From CAZGXI01 sp964529715 (lineage in GTDB: Bacteria > Chloroflexota > Anaerolineae > Aggregatilineales > Ch27), in contig CAZGXI010000012.1 of NCBI GenBank assembly GCA_964529715.1, positions 53,482-117,481 of the forward strand: 64,000 nt of DNA. Direction: 5' to 3'. Below are positions 1 through 8,657 of the stretch, piece by piece. The notes under the pieces are model-generated. The model saw only the letters and a program-made list of their open reading frames with translations, was not told where the DNA came from and ran no database searches. Both the position numbers and the translations under genes were made by a program. Each line of letters begins with the position of its first letter. Position 1 is the stretch's first letter.

Positions 1-28
1 GGTCGTTGTGTTCATGAGTAGCCTCCGC

Positions 29-1648
29 CTAACGCCCGACCGTGATCAGCGACATTTCGACGTAGCGATCCTGCTCCTGCAATGCCGGGTCGTCGGTGTT
101 GCGGCGTTCCTCCGGCGGCAGGGTGCCTTCGATCACGAAGCGCACCGGATCAAGTCCCTGGCTCACCAGGTAATCGACCACTGCCTGCGCGCGCGCCAGG
201 CCGAATTCATAAATCTCCTGCTCGGTGTATGGCGCGCCGGGGCCGCTGGCGGGCCACGCCGCCGACCCGACCACGCGCAGGTAGATGCCCACGCTGCTGC
301 TCATGATCGGCACCACGCAGTCATCCAGGATGCGGCGCGATTCGAGCGTCAATTCCGCCGACTCCGGCAAAAAGGTGAAGCGGCGACAGGGCAAAATGCC
401 CAATGTTTCCCCTTCGCCGGGAGCCAGCGCCGACAGGTCAGGCCGCGCGGACAGCGAGAAGGTGGCGTTGAGCGGTTGGGCGCTTGTTTGGAGTTCCGAG
501 CGTGCGGCGGATTCCAGCGCGAAGCGCGGATCGATCAGGTTTTCCACCGGGGCGTTTGGCACGGTCACGCCAGAGGCTGCCCACACACGCCGAGCCGTTT
601 CCAATCGCTGGATCAGGGCATCGGGGTCGCGCATCACGGTGGCGTTGGCGCTCAGATCGGCCTGGGCGATGGTGCCCAGCCAGGTTCGCAGATCGCTTTC
701 GGCGGAATCGGGATAAACGAAGGTCCAGTCGTTATGTCCCCACGCGGCGATCTGGGCAGCGGCTTGGGCGTAGTCTTCCACCTGCGCCTTGAGCGTCTGG
801 AACCAGGCGTTGTGAAACGCCTGCACCTGATCAGCTTTATTCTGAACGGCCTGGTTCGAGGTCACGATCACGTCGATGATGATGCGTAGTTGCTCCGAAC
901 TGAGCAACGGCGTGCCGCCGCTTTCCTCAGCATTGTAGATGTCCGGTTCCCAGCCGGAAACCACGTCGGCCTGCCCCCGGTTGAACAGGGCCACTGCTTC
1001 GCCAACCGAGTCCGCCGGGACGAGCGTCACGTCGAAGCGGGGGTTCAGCCGGGCCACATTGAGCGCGAACAGCACAAAGTACTCGCCCACGCTGCCGCGC
1101 GAGTAGGCGATGCGCTTGTCACGCAGATCGTTGATGGTCGGCACGTCGCGTGCCCAAAGCTGGTCGGCCCCGGCGCTCTCGTCCACGATGGCGGTAATGA
1201 CGCCGGGACTGTAGAGCGCGAAGTTGTTCATGGTGGTCAGCAGGCAATCCCACTGGCCAGAACGCAGCGCGGCGGCGCGAGCATCCTCAGATACATCGTA
1301 CTCTGCCAGGCCATCCAATCCGAACGGCACGATGGCGAGGTGGAAGCCGTTCTGTACGTCGATCCCGGCTATCACCATCTGCTGAAGTACGAAATAGCTG
1401 CCGAAAGCGTCTGCCGCACAGGTATAAACGGGCAGGCCGTCGTTGTGATTGATCCCTTCTGCCAGGATGGGCGGCGCTGCAACAGGTGGAGCCGGTGTGC
1501 GGGTCGGCGGGGCCAGCACGGCCACCGTCGGCGAGGGGACCGGCGTGGGCGAGGTAAACGCCCCTTGCTGGGCCAGCACCCCGGCGACGATCACCACTGC
1601 TGCCACGCCGATAATGAACAAAAACAGGACAACACGTCCCCGGTTCAT
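29..1648 (-). CDS. ABC-type substrate-binding protein fused to OmpA-like domain
   Basis: The 539-residue exported protein begins with a membrane/signal segment (VVLFLFIIGVAAVVIVAGV) and a Pro/Thr-rich linker. Residues about 60-350 resemble a periplasmic substrate-binding protein of the NMT1/TauA/PstS-like fold, with stretches such as LRDKRIAYSRGSVGEYF and QADVVSGWEPDIY. The last ~120 residues resemble an OmpA/MotB-like domain (RRFTFLPESAELTLESR followed by ARAQAVVDYLVSQGLDP). I chose the internal ATG at 1648 because GAGGAG lies just upstream; an in-frame ATG further out (1687) has no such site. SBP-OmpA fusions are known in Chloroflexi but the ligand is not. No permease or ATPase is adjacent. 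The OmpA part would suggest anchoring to the cell wall. Confidence 0.8.
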   Translation of the reverse strand: MNRGRVVLFLFIIGVAAVVIVAGVLAQQGAFTSPTPVPSPTVAVLAPPTRTPAPPVAAPPILAEGINHNDGLPVYTCAADAFGSYFVLQQMVIAGIDVQNGFHLAIVPFGLDGLAEYDVSEDARAAALRSGQWDCLLTTMNNFALYSPGVITAIVDESAGADQLWARDVPTINDLRDKRIAYSRGSVGEYFVLFALNVARLNPRFDVTLVPADSVGEAVALFNRGQADVVSGWEPDIYNAEESGGTPLLSSEQLRIIIDVIVTSNQAVQNKADQVQAFHNAWFQTLKAQVEDYAQAAAQIAAWGHNDWTFVYPDSAESDLRTWLGTIAQADLSANATVMRDPDALIQRLETARRVWAASGVTVPNAPVENLIDPRFALESAARSELQTSAQPLNATFSLSARPDLSALAPGEGETLGILPCRRFTFLPESAELTLESRRILDDCVVPIMSSSVGIYLRVVGSAAWPASGPGAPYTEQEIYEFGLARAQAVVDYLVSQGLDPVRFVIEGTLPPEERRNTDDPALQEQDRYVEMSLITVGR

Positions 1649-1857
1649 AGAATTTACTCCTCGGTCGGTCAAAAATAGTCTCACCAAAACGATAGCGACA
1701 CTGCCGAACTACGTGCGCTCTAAGGCAAGTATAGTCGATTTTGGTCGGGAACTACCTGATATTCCCCTGCCATTCGGCGGACAGATGGCGGGCGGGACTC
1801 GGTTGGTGTATCTTTGATCGCCACGAATTTGAGCCGTAGCGAAACGGAGCACATGGC

Positions 1858-2532
1858 ATGTTATCCGGAGATCACGCTGTGAAGGTTGAACATCTGGCCG
1901 ATCCGACCACGACCGACCTGGAGCAGCTGGAGCCAATCTACATTGCGGGGTTTCCTCCATCAGAGCGCGACCCGTTTGAAGCCCTCGTGTACGCCATTCG
2001 GCAGGGCGAACTGCTCTTGTTGGTTGCCAGAGATGGCGGGGTGGGTGGCGAGATCACCGGATTTATGTTGCTGCTGCCATTGCTGCCCGGCACGACCGCC
2101 GCTTACCTGCCGTACTTCGCCATCGACGAGCACAGGCGCGGCCAGGGGATCGGCAGCCAGTTGTTCGGCTTTATGAGGGATTTCCTGGCGGACCGGCGCC
2201 AGGTCGATGCGGTGGTGTGGGAGGTCGAGGCGCAGGTGCCCGGCAACAGAGAGGCGCTACCGAACCGCCGTCTCCGATTTTACCAGCGGCTCGGCGGGCG
2301 GCTGGTGACGATGATCCCCAACTACCGAATGCCCAATTTCGAGGGAGGAATCATTCCCGCCCACCTGATGTGGATTCCCATTGGCGTGCGACAGCATGAC
2401 CCGGACCGGGCGGAAGTGGTCAGCTGGGTGCGTAGCATCTACGCCATCGGCTATCCTCACCATCTGGACCTGTGTGAACAGATCGTGGCGGAGCTTGTGC
2501 GGCGTGAGGGGGCATGTGTGGAATGCCGGTAA
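1858..2532 (+). CDS. GNAT family N-acetyltransferase
   Basis: A 224-residue single-domain protein with the acetyl-CoA pyrophosphate loop of GNAT enzymes in the form HRRGQGIGSQL, preceded by the beta-4 strand YLPYFAIDE. The late motif NRRLRFYQRLGGRLV matches the end of the GNAT fold. The ATG at 1858 has GGAG eight bases upstream; a GTG at 1879 also has a GGAG and is a possible alternative start. The substrate cannot be read from the sequence. The gene is monocistronic, and its stop codon lies in the outer arm of a palindrome shared with the convergent DUF4340 gene. Confidence 0.8.
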   Translation: MLSGDHAVKVEHLADPTTTDLEQLEPIYIAGFPPSERDPFEALVYAIRQGELLLLVARDGGVGGEITGFMLLLPLLPGTTAAYLPYFAIDEHRRGQGIGSQLFGFMRDFLADRRQVDAVVWEVEAQVPGNREALPNRRLRFYQRLGGRLVTMIPNYRMPNFEGGIIPAHLMWIPIGVRQHDPDRAEVVSWVRSIYAIGYPHHLDLCEQIVAELVRREGACVECR

Positions 2533-2560
2533 GAACACGGTAGGCCGTGTCCCTACCGGC
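2525..2560. repeat. Nested palindrome between convergent genes
   Basis: An outer stem GCCGGTA (2525-2531) pairs with TACCGGC (2554-2560), and an inner stem ACACGG (2535-2540) pairs with CCGTGT (2545-2550) around TAGG. It sits between the GNAT stop and the stop of the convergent DUF4340 gene, so it may act as a bidirectional terminator. It shares the CGGTAGGCCG core and a following CCCTAC with the palindromes at 7325 and 50026. Confidence 0.6.
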
Positions 2561-2573
2561 AATTTGCATTCTG

Positions 2574-3620
2574 TTACTGCGGCGTCGGAGTCGGCGTGGG
2601 GGTCGAGGTGGCTTCTTCAGCGGTCACTTCGACCGTCGAGGCCAACTGCTCAGTCGGCTGCGCCGTCGCGGTCAGGGTCGCCTCGAACTCTGCTGTCGCC
2701 GTGCCGCCGAATTCAGCGGTGGCCGTCTGTTCGATGACCGCCGTCGCCGTTTGCTCGACCTCGCTGTACGGATTCGGGGTCGGGTAGGGTGTTGGCGTGC
2801 TTGTCGGCGGCGGGACGTAAGGCGGCTCTGTGATCAGGTCGATCAACTCGTTCAGGGTGGTCTTGTTCACCAGGTAAATGGTTTGCCCCTCGCTGGCGAA
2901 CGTCAGCGGGGTGAAGGTCGGTTCGGGTTCAGCCGTAGCCGCTTCTGTTGCCACTTCGGTTGCTTCTTCAGTGGTCTCGGCAGTGACCTCTTGCGTTGGG
3001 GCTTCGGGCGCTTCTTCGGTCACTTCGGCAACAGCTTCGGTTGTCTCCTCAGATGCCGTTTCGGTGACATCTGCAGCGGGTTCAGCCGTTGCCTCTTCGG
3101 TTGCTTGCTCTGCCGCTGGTGGCGGGGTGATTGCCTCGGCCTGGCCGGTGGCGATCATCACGTAGTAGCGATTGCCGGTCGGGTTTTGGTTGCCGACGTA
3201 GATGGTGTAGGTGGTTTCGCCTGCCTGCGCTGTAATCACGTAGTCGGGCTGGTCCAGACCGAAGTCGGCCAGATTTTCGGCCACGAAACTGTCGTTAGCC
3301 TGTAGCCCGACAAAGTTGGTGATGGCCTCGCTGGCGCTATCCTGCTGGACGGCGCGGTCGGTTCCATAGGTCACGTCCGTGATGTTCCACGCGCCGCCGG
3401 CATCTTTCAGCAGGACGGTGTGATCGCCGTTGGTGTTGCTGGTGATTTCCAGGCGGGCGACGGCATCCGCTTCCAGGCCCTCGAACAGCGATCCGGCGCT
3501 GCCGGTCGCGGTCGCGGTGGCCGATCCGGGTGCGGTGGCGACGCTGTTGAACAGGAGCACAGCGATAATCACCAGCGCGCTGCCCACCAGCAGGGTTATC
3601 GTCCCTCGATTCAGACGCAT
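2574..3620 (-). CDS. DUF4340 domain-containing membrane-anchored protein
   Basis: A 348-residue protein with an N-terminal transmembrane anchor (TLLVGSALVIIAVLLF) and a DUF4340-type extracytoplasmic region (SLFEGLEADAVARLEI, WNITDV, YTIYVGNQNPTGNRYYV). It is the last gene of the Gld-like ABC operon; DUF4340 proteins commonly follow GldG-like genes. It is unusual in carrying a long Glu/Thr/Ala-rich segment (about residues 165-235) inside the domain, before the conserved-looking strand IYLVNKTTLNELIDLI. A second low-complexity tail follows, with TATAEF-type repeats and a final TPTPTPTP. A strong AAGGAGG site overlaps the stop of the upstream gene. Confidence 0.8.
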   Translation of the reverse strand: MRLNRGTITLLVGSALVIIAVLLFNSVATAPGSATATATGSAGSLFEGLEADAVARLEITSNTNGDHTVLLKDAGGAWNITDVTYGTDRAVQQDSASEAITNFVGLQANDSFVAENLADFGLDQPDYVITAQAGETTYTIYVGNQNPTGNRYYVMIATGQAEAITPPPAAEQATEEATAEPAADVTETASEETTEAVAEVTEEAPEAPTQEVTAETTEEATEVATEAATAEPEPTFTPLTFASEGQTIYLVNKTTLNELIDLITEPPYVPPPTSTPTPYPTPNPYSEVEQTATAVIEQTATAEFGGTATAEFEATLTATAQPTEQLASTVEVTAEEATSTPTPTPTPQ

Positions 3621-3637
3621 GGTCTCGTTCCTCCTCC

Positions 3638-5473
3638 TTAGTGTGCCCGCTCGCGGTTATTCCACCACACGAACAGGCCGATCCCCAGCACGCCGAAAGG
3701 AATGACCAGGATGGTGATAAAGTTAATGGTCGAGATTTTCTCGGTCGTGGCGAAGATCGGGGTATCTTGCAGGCGCTGCGTGGGCATGATTTGAATCTGG
3801 CTGAAGAAGTCGTTGAAGTTGGTGGCCCACACCAGGCTGTTAAAGGCAGCATCCAGGTTAACGATTCCCAGACCGCTGATGGCGTAGTTGTTCGACACAA
3901 TCGACGTGCTGCCGAACAGCACCACGCGCGCGCCGGTGACGGTGTTTTCTGCTGCTGCTGCCAACACGAACGGTCCGGTCGGATCGTCTGGCCCCTGCGC
4001 CAAGTCGCCCTGAACGACGGCGTCGAAGTCCGTCTTGGAGTAGGCCTTGTTAGTGGTGCGCGCCAGCTCCGTCACGGTGACGTTTTCCGGTGGTTCGGCG
4101 GACACTTCGATGCTGTGAGGCACCTCGAAGATCAGGCCTTCCTGTCCGCTGGCGAACATGGCGGTGATGTAGTGAGTCGAATCGAAGTCGGCAGCGACCG
4201 GGACGGCCGGCGTCTGAACGGCCTGCGTCAGGTCGAGCACGATGTCGTTGCGGAAGCGCAGGCCGAAGTTCTCGAACAGATAGGTGGAGAGGTTTTCGCT
4301 GGTCGCCAGCGATTGACCTTCGTCATTGCGGCCCATTCCGGCGAAGATCACCAGGTCGCCGCCGTTGTCTAGGTAGCTGCGGATGGCTTCCATCTGCGCG
4401 TCGGTCAGGGGATCGGTGCCGTCTAGGAAGACCAGCACTTCGCCGTCGGCAGCCGGGTCGTTCAGGCGGAAGGAGGGCGCTTCGGTGACGGTACTCCCGA
4501 TGCCGCCATCCTCTGTGTTTGTGGCTGTCTCGCCTGCACTACCTGCCGCTTCGGTATCTGCCGTGCCGGGAGCGGTCAACTGGAAGATCGAGATTTCCTG
4601 GGTCGTCCAGTCGTAGGAGTCGCGCAGGACGGCAGTGAGTCTGGAGATGTCGGACATACCGATCTCGCTGCCGGCGGTGATAAAGTAGGCGCGGAAGTCA
4701 CCGGAGGCCGCTACCTTGAGGATGGCGTTGGTCAGGTTTTCCTGGCTGAAGGAGGAGACCAGTTCGGCGTTCTGCACGTCCGGCACCAGGCCATTCTCGT
4801 CAGGGGTGAGGTTGCCGGTCGGCTCAGTTTGCTGATCTCCCTGCGCCTGGGTCTCGATCTCCTCAGGCGGTCGCATGGCCACGACCACGATCTGTCCCTG
4901 GCGACTGACGCCGTAACGGTCGGCCAGCAAGGGGTTGCGGTCAGGATCGACGAATTCGTAGCTGATTCTGCCGTTGCTGGTTGTGGCATAGTCGTCGAAC
5001 AGCAAGGTGTCCTGGTCGCGCCGCCCGGCCTGGTTGGCGCCATAGAAGGCCAGCAGGTGAATAGGCGGCGTGTTGGGGTCCACGCCGATGCCACTGATTG
5101 CCCGGCGCGATTCGTCGTTCAAGGAAAACTCGTTGCGCTCGGTCAGGTCAACGCGCCACTCGCGGTCGCGCACAAAGACGTACACGGCGACCAGCGCCGC
5201 CAGGAAAACGACCGTCACCACAAAGCTGGCCCCGCCGTAGCGGGCCGTGCGACCGGTGAGGGCTGCTTTGGCCTGTTCCGGCGCGAGCAGCACCCAGGCT
5301 ACCACGCCGATGACCAGCAGCGCCAGTCCTGCCCAGCCAACGACGGTAAAGGTTGTTTGGGTAAAGGCCACGCCGATCACCAGCAGCAGACCGACGAACG
5401 CCACGATCAGCGGGACCTGTGCGGGGAACGGCAGGTTAGGCCGCCTATTGGGAGTGCTCGTTTGCTCGCTCAT
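3638..5473 (-). CDS. GldG-like ABC transporter auxiliary membrane protein
   Basis: A 611-residue protein with three N-terminal membrane segments (VPLIVAFVGLLLVIGVAF; WAGLALLVIGVVAWVLL; FVVTVVFLAALVAVYVFV), a long extracytoplasmic region typical of GldG/ABC_transp_aux proteins (EVLVFLDGTDPLTDAQM, LDNGGDLVIFAGMG) and a C-terminal membrane helix ending IGLFVWWNN. The start MSEQT at 5473 gives an ATGA overlap with the permease gene. The family works with an ABC-2 ATPase and permease; the export substrate is unknown outside gliding motility. No other gliding genes are visible here. Confidence 0.82.
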   Translation of the reverse strand: MSEQTSTPNRRPNLPFPAQVPLIVAFVGLLLVIGVAFTQTTFTVVGWAGLALLVIGVVAWVLLAPEQAKAALTGRTARYGGASFVVTVVFLAALVAVYVFVRDREWRVDLTERNEFSLNDESRRAISGIGVDPNTPPIHLLAFYGANQAGRRDQDTLLFDDYATTSNGRISYEFVDPDRNPLLADRYGVSRQGQIVVVAMRPPEEIETQAQGDQQTEPTGNLTPDENGLVPDVQNAELVSSFSQENLTNAILKVAASGDFRAYFITAGSEIGMSDISRLTAVLRDSYDWTTQEISIFQLTAPGTADTEAAGSAGETATNTEDGGIGSTVTEAPSFRLNDPAADGEVLVFLDGTDPLTDAQMEAIRSYLDNGGDLVIFAGMGRNDEGQSLATSENLSTYLFENFGLRFRNDIVLDLTQAVQTPAVPVAADFDSTHYITAMFASGQEGLIFEVPHSIEVSAEPPENVTVTELARTTNKAYSKTDFDAVVQGDLAQGPDDPTGPFVLAAAAENTVTGARVVLFGSTSIVSNNYAISGLGIVNLDAAFNSLVWATNFNDFFSQIQIMPTQRLQDTPIFATTEKISTINFITILVIPFGVLGIGLFVWWNNRERAH

Positions 5474-6210
5474 GATCTCCACCGCCGTGTTTCCACAATG
5501 CGCGTCGTGACGAACAACGCGCCGACCATCAGAAGGATGAAATAGACCACGTCCTCGGCGCGGACGATGCCTTGCGCCAGCGTGGCGTTGTAGTGTGCCT
5601 GCAAGCCCAACTCACGGATGAAGTCGGCTGCGCCCGACATCCCCGGTTGCGTCGCCACCCACACGGCAGCGATCTCGGCCAGATAGAGCACCAACACGGT
5701 CGCCGCACCGAGGAAGGCCGCCACGATCTGGTCTTCGGTAATGGCCGACCAGATGGTGGTGATTGCCAGCACCGCGCCGCCGTATAGCCAGGCGCCCAGG
5801 TATGCCCCAAAGGCTGCGCCCAGGTCCGGGATGCCGATGTTTGTCAGGATGACGTGGTAGATCAAGGTCACGCCCAGCAGGACCGTGTAAAAGCCCCAGC
5901 ACGCCAGAAATTTGCCGGTGATGAATTCCCAGTCACGCATCGGCAGGGTCATCAGCACTTCCAGCGTGCCTTCGCGGTTTTCTTCGGCCAGCAGACGCAT
6001 GGTCAGCAGCGGCGCGACCAGAAACAGCAGAAAGGTCATCAGGCCGGGGATGTAGGTCGAATCTGCCGGGTACTGGCTGACCGCCTGGGTGATGTAGGCA
6101 TTGAACAGCACACCGAGGAAAAACAGCAGCGCGAAGGCGATCCCATAGGCAATGGGCGAACGGAAATAATGGACCAGTTCGCGTTTGAAGACGGCAACGA
6201 CTCGGCTCAT
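5470..6210 (-). CDS. ABC-2 type transporter permease (GldF-like)
   Basis: A 246-residue polytopic membrane protein starting MSRVVAVFKRELVHYFRSP, the usual opening of GldF/NosY-like permeases, with about six hydrophobic segments (for example FALLFFLGVLFNAYI and VAAFLGAATVLVLYLAEIAA). I prefer the ATG at 6210, directly after the ATPase stop; an in-frame GTG at 6225 would overlap the ATPase gene. It is translationally coupled to the downstream GldG-like gene by a 4-base overlap. It forms the membrane channel of the four-gene ABC system. Confidence 0.85.
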   Translation of the reverse strand: MSRVVAVFKRELVHYFRSPIAYGIAFALLFFLGVLFNAYITQAVSQYPADSTYIPGLMTFLLFLVAPLLTMRLLAEENREGTLEVLMTLPMRDWEFITGKFLACWGFYTVLLGVTLIYHVILTNIGIPDLGAAFGAYLGAWLYGGAVLAITTIWSAITEDQIVAAFLGAATVLVLYLAEIAAVWVATQPGMSGAADFIRELGLQAHYNATLAQGIVRAEDVVYFILLMVGALFVTTRIVETRRWRS

Positions 6211-6211
6211 C

Positions 6212-7183
6212 TCACGCAGCCTCACTTTCCGGTAATGTATCGGGCGCTTCGGGGGTCGCCGTTTCCAGTTCTTCCTGACGGGTCAGTTCCAGGAAGATTT
6301 CTTCCAGGTTTACTGCCAGCGGGCGTAGTTCGACCAGGTTCCAGCCGCCCTGCACGATGACGCGGGCGATGTCTGGGCGGGGATCGATCTCCGGGCTGGT
6401 CGGCGTGGCGACAATGCCATCCAGGGCCAGTTCTGCGGAGGCGACGTTGGGCGCCGCCTGCACGGCTGCCAGCGCCGCTTCTGCCGGCCCGGCAACGCGC
6501 ACCAACACGCGCCCGCCGCGTTCCAGTTCGGCGCGCAGATGCGTGGGCGATCCCTGGGCGACGATCTGGCCGTTGTTGATGATCACCACGTTATCGCAGA
6601 CCTGCTCGGCTTCGGAGAGGATGTGGGTGCTGAACAACACGGTGTGGTCGCGTCCCAGGTCGCGCACCAGGGCGCGCAGTTCAAGCACCTGACGCGGGTC
6701 GAGGCCGATGGTTGGCTCATCGAGAATCAGCACGTCCGGGTTGTGCAGAATAGCCTGTGCCACGCCGACGCGCTGTCGCATCCCTTTGGAGAGGTAGCGA
6801 ATCTGACTGCCGGCACGGTCGCTCATGCCGACGCGCTCCAGAGCCTCCTCCACCGCCTGCCGACGGTTGGGCAGGCCGCGAATCTCTGCCAGGTAGTTCA
6901 GGTAGCCACGTGGGGTCATGTCGCGGTAGAGAGGGACATTCTCCAGCAGGTAGCCGATGTGCCTGCGGACTTCCATGCTCTGCTCGAAGACGTCAAACCC
7001 GGCCACCAGCGCCGTGCCAGAGGTGGGGGGCATGAAGCCGGTGAGCATACGCATGGTGGTGGTTTTACCAGCGCCGTTTGGCCCCAAGAAGCCCGTCACC
7101 TGGCCGGGATGGGCTTCAAAGGAGATGTTATCGACCGCTGTAAACCCACCATACCGTTTGGTGAGGTTGCGTACTTCGATCAT
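6212..7183 (-). CDS. ABC transporter ATP-binding protein
   Basis: A 323-residue ATPase of the CcmA/GldA type. Walker A is GPNGAGKTT, the signature motif is LSKGMRQRVG, and Walker B with its glutamate is VLILDEPTIGLDP, followed by the H-loop STH. The last ~100 residues form the extra C-terminal domain usual in ATPases of ABC-2 exporters. The ATG at 7183 has GAGGAG six to seven bases upstream, so the five-residue longer frame was not used. It is the first gene of the operon that runs through the permease, GldG-like and DUF4340 genes. Confidence 0.88.
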   Translation of the reverse strand: MIEVRNLTKRYGGFTAVDNISFEAHPGQVTGFLGPNGAGKTTTMRMLTGFMPPTSGTALVAGFDVFEQSMEVRRHIGYLLENVPLYRDMTPRGYLNYLAEIRGLPNRRQAVEEALERVGMSDRAGSQIRYLSKGMRQRVGVAQAILHNPDVLILDEPTIGLDPRQVLELRALVRDLGRDHTVLFSTHILSEAEQVCDNVVIINNGQIVAQGSPTHLRAELERGGRVLVRVAGPAEAALAAVQAAPNVASAELALDGIVATPTSPEIDPRPDIARVIVQGGWNLVELRPLAVNLEEIFLELTRQEELETATPEAPDTLPESEAA

Positions 7184-7324
7184 GAAAACTCTCCTCACAG
7201 ATTTGGGAATACAACCTCGTAAGTTACGCCCGGCATGTTAGAACTTCATCAGCAATAGATGAGAATTCTCTAAGCGACCAAAGGGGTCACATATCCACGC
7301 CGCGCGGTACTGCGCCTGACATGG

Positions 7325-7352
7325 GCAGGGGCACGGTATGCCGTGCCCCTGC
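7325..7352. repeat. Perfect 12-bp intergenic palindrome
   Basis: GCAGGGGCACGG (7325-7336) and CCGTGCCCCTGC (7341-7352) form a perfect stem around TATG. It lies between the E2 stop and the ABC ATPase start. It is the best-formed of several related GC-rich palindromes in this window and could act as a terminator or a REP-like element. No long T-tract follows on either strand. Confidence 0.65.
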
Positions 7353-7379
7353 GACCACGCTGTTTGCCGAATGTTTCCT

Positions 7380-8657
7380 TTAGATCAGCAGTCGCATCGG
7401 GTTCTCCATGAGCTGCTTGAAGGCTTGCATAAACGCTGCTGCCTCTGCGCCATCGCTAACGCGGTGATCAACGCTGATCGTCACCTTCATACGTTGCCCG
7501 ACGCCCAACGTACCGTCGGCCTTGACGACCGGAACTTTTTGGGCCGAACCGACGGCCAAAATGCCTGCTTCCGGCGGGTTGATGATCGCTGCGAAGAAGT
7601 CCACATCATACGGCCCCAGGTTGCTGACGGTGAAGGTGCTGCCTTCCACATCATCCGGGCGGACCCGGCCCTCACGGGCGCGGGCGATCTTCTCGCGGTT
7701 TTCCACCGCCATTGTGCCCAGGGAAACCTTGTCAGCGTCGTGGCAGACGATGTTCATCAGGCCGCCCTGGGGAAGCGCGACCGCAATGCCGATGTTGATG
7801 CGTTTGTGGCGGACCAGTTTATCCCCGTAGAAGTGGGTGTTCAGGTTAGGGAACTGGCGCAGTGTGAGCGCCGCTGCCTTGACGATCAGGTCGTTTACGC
7901 TGATCTTCTGGGTTTCGTCCAGCCCAGCGTTCAACTGCTGACGCAGGGCCAGCAGGGCATCCACGTCGATTTCGGCGGTGACGTAGAAGTGCGGGACCTG
8001 CTGCTTGCTCTCTACCATGCGTAGACCGATCCGCTGGCGCAGTTTGCTCAGGTCGATCACCTCAATGTCCGGGCCTTCGGGCGCAGCACCCATAGATGGC
8101 GCGGCTAAGGCCGGGGAGGGAGCAGCCGAACGCAAGGCGGGGGCTGCTGCCGGGGCAGAGGTAAATTTTTCTACATCCTGGCGCACGATTCGCCCGGCGG
8201 GGCCGCTGCCCTGCACCTGCCGCAGGTCGATGCCCTTTTCGGCGGCGATGCGTCGGGCCAGCGGACTGGCCTTGACGCCACCGGGATAGCCCTCGCCGTC
8301 GCCGGACGGGACGCGGGCAGGCGCGGCTGGCTGAGTGGGGACAGGGGCGGGCGTTTCCGCTGCTGTTGTAGCAGTGGGCGCAGGGGCAGCCGCAGGTGCG
8401 TCGCCGACGGGTTGTTCGCCCGGCTGACCGACGTAGGCAATCGTCGCGCCGACGGGCAGGGCGTCGCCCGGCTGGGCCAGCAGTTGCAGGATCGTGCCGC
8501 TGGCATTGGATTCGATCTCAATCGTCGCCTTGTCGGTTTCGATCTCGGCGATCACTTCTCCCCGGTTGATGCTGTCCCCGACCTTTTTGACCCAGTTGAC
8601 CAGCGTTCCCTCGGCCATGTCGAAGCCGAGTTTGGGCATCAGGACTGCTTCAGGCAT
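7380..8657 (-). CDS. pdhC: Pyruvate dehydrogenase E2, dihydrolipoamide acetyltransferase
   Basis: A 425-residue acyltransferase with one N-terminal lipoyl domain (lipoylated lysine K43 in EIETDKATIEIES), an Ala/Pro-rich linker, a peripheral-subunit-binding domain (ASPLARRIAAEKGIDL ... GPAGRIVRQDV, about residues 130-165) and a C-terminal catalytic domain ending in DHRVSDG with the active-site histidine near residue 398. It transfers the acetyl group from the E2 lipoyl arm to CoA. Its ATG overlaps the E1 beta stop as TAATG. The gene order E1 alpha, E1 beta, E2 favours pyruvate or acetoin dehydrogenase over a branched-chain complex, but substrate choice is inferred. No E3 gene is present in the window. 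Confidence 0.88.
   Translation of the reverse strand: MPEAVLMPKLGFDMAEGTLVNWVKKVGDSINRGEVIAEIETDKATIEIESNASGTILQLLAQPGDALPVGATIAYVGQPGEQPVGDAPAAAPAPTATTAAETPAPVPTQPAAPARVPSGDGEGYPGGVKASPLARRIAAEKGIDLRQVQGSGPAGRIVRQDVEKFTSAPAAAPALRSAAPSPALAAPSMGAAPEGPDIEVIDLSKLRQRIGLRMVESKQQVPHFYVTAEIDVDALLALRQQLNAGLDETQKISVNDLIVKAAALTLRQFPNLNTHFYGDKLVRHKRINIGIAVALPQGGLMNIVCHDADKVSLGTMAVENREKIARAREGRVRPDDVEGSTFTVSNLGPYDVDFFAAIINPPEAGILAVGSAQKVPVVKADGTLGVGQRMKVTISVDHRVSDGAEAAAFMQAFKQLMENPMRLLI

Noticed and set aside
8..889. Plus-strand reading frame opposite the SBP-OmpA gene
   Set aside because: Low-information composition rich in His/Arg/Gln; it is a shadow of the minus-strand gene.
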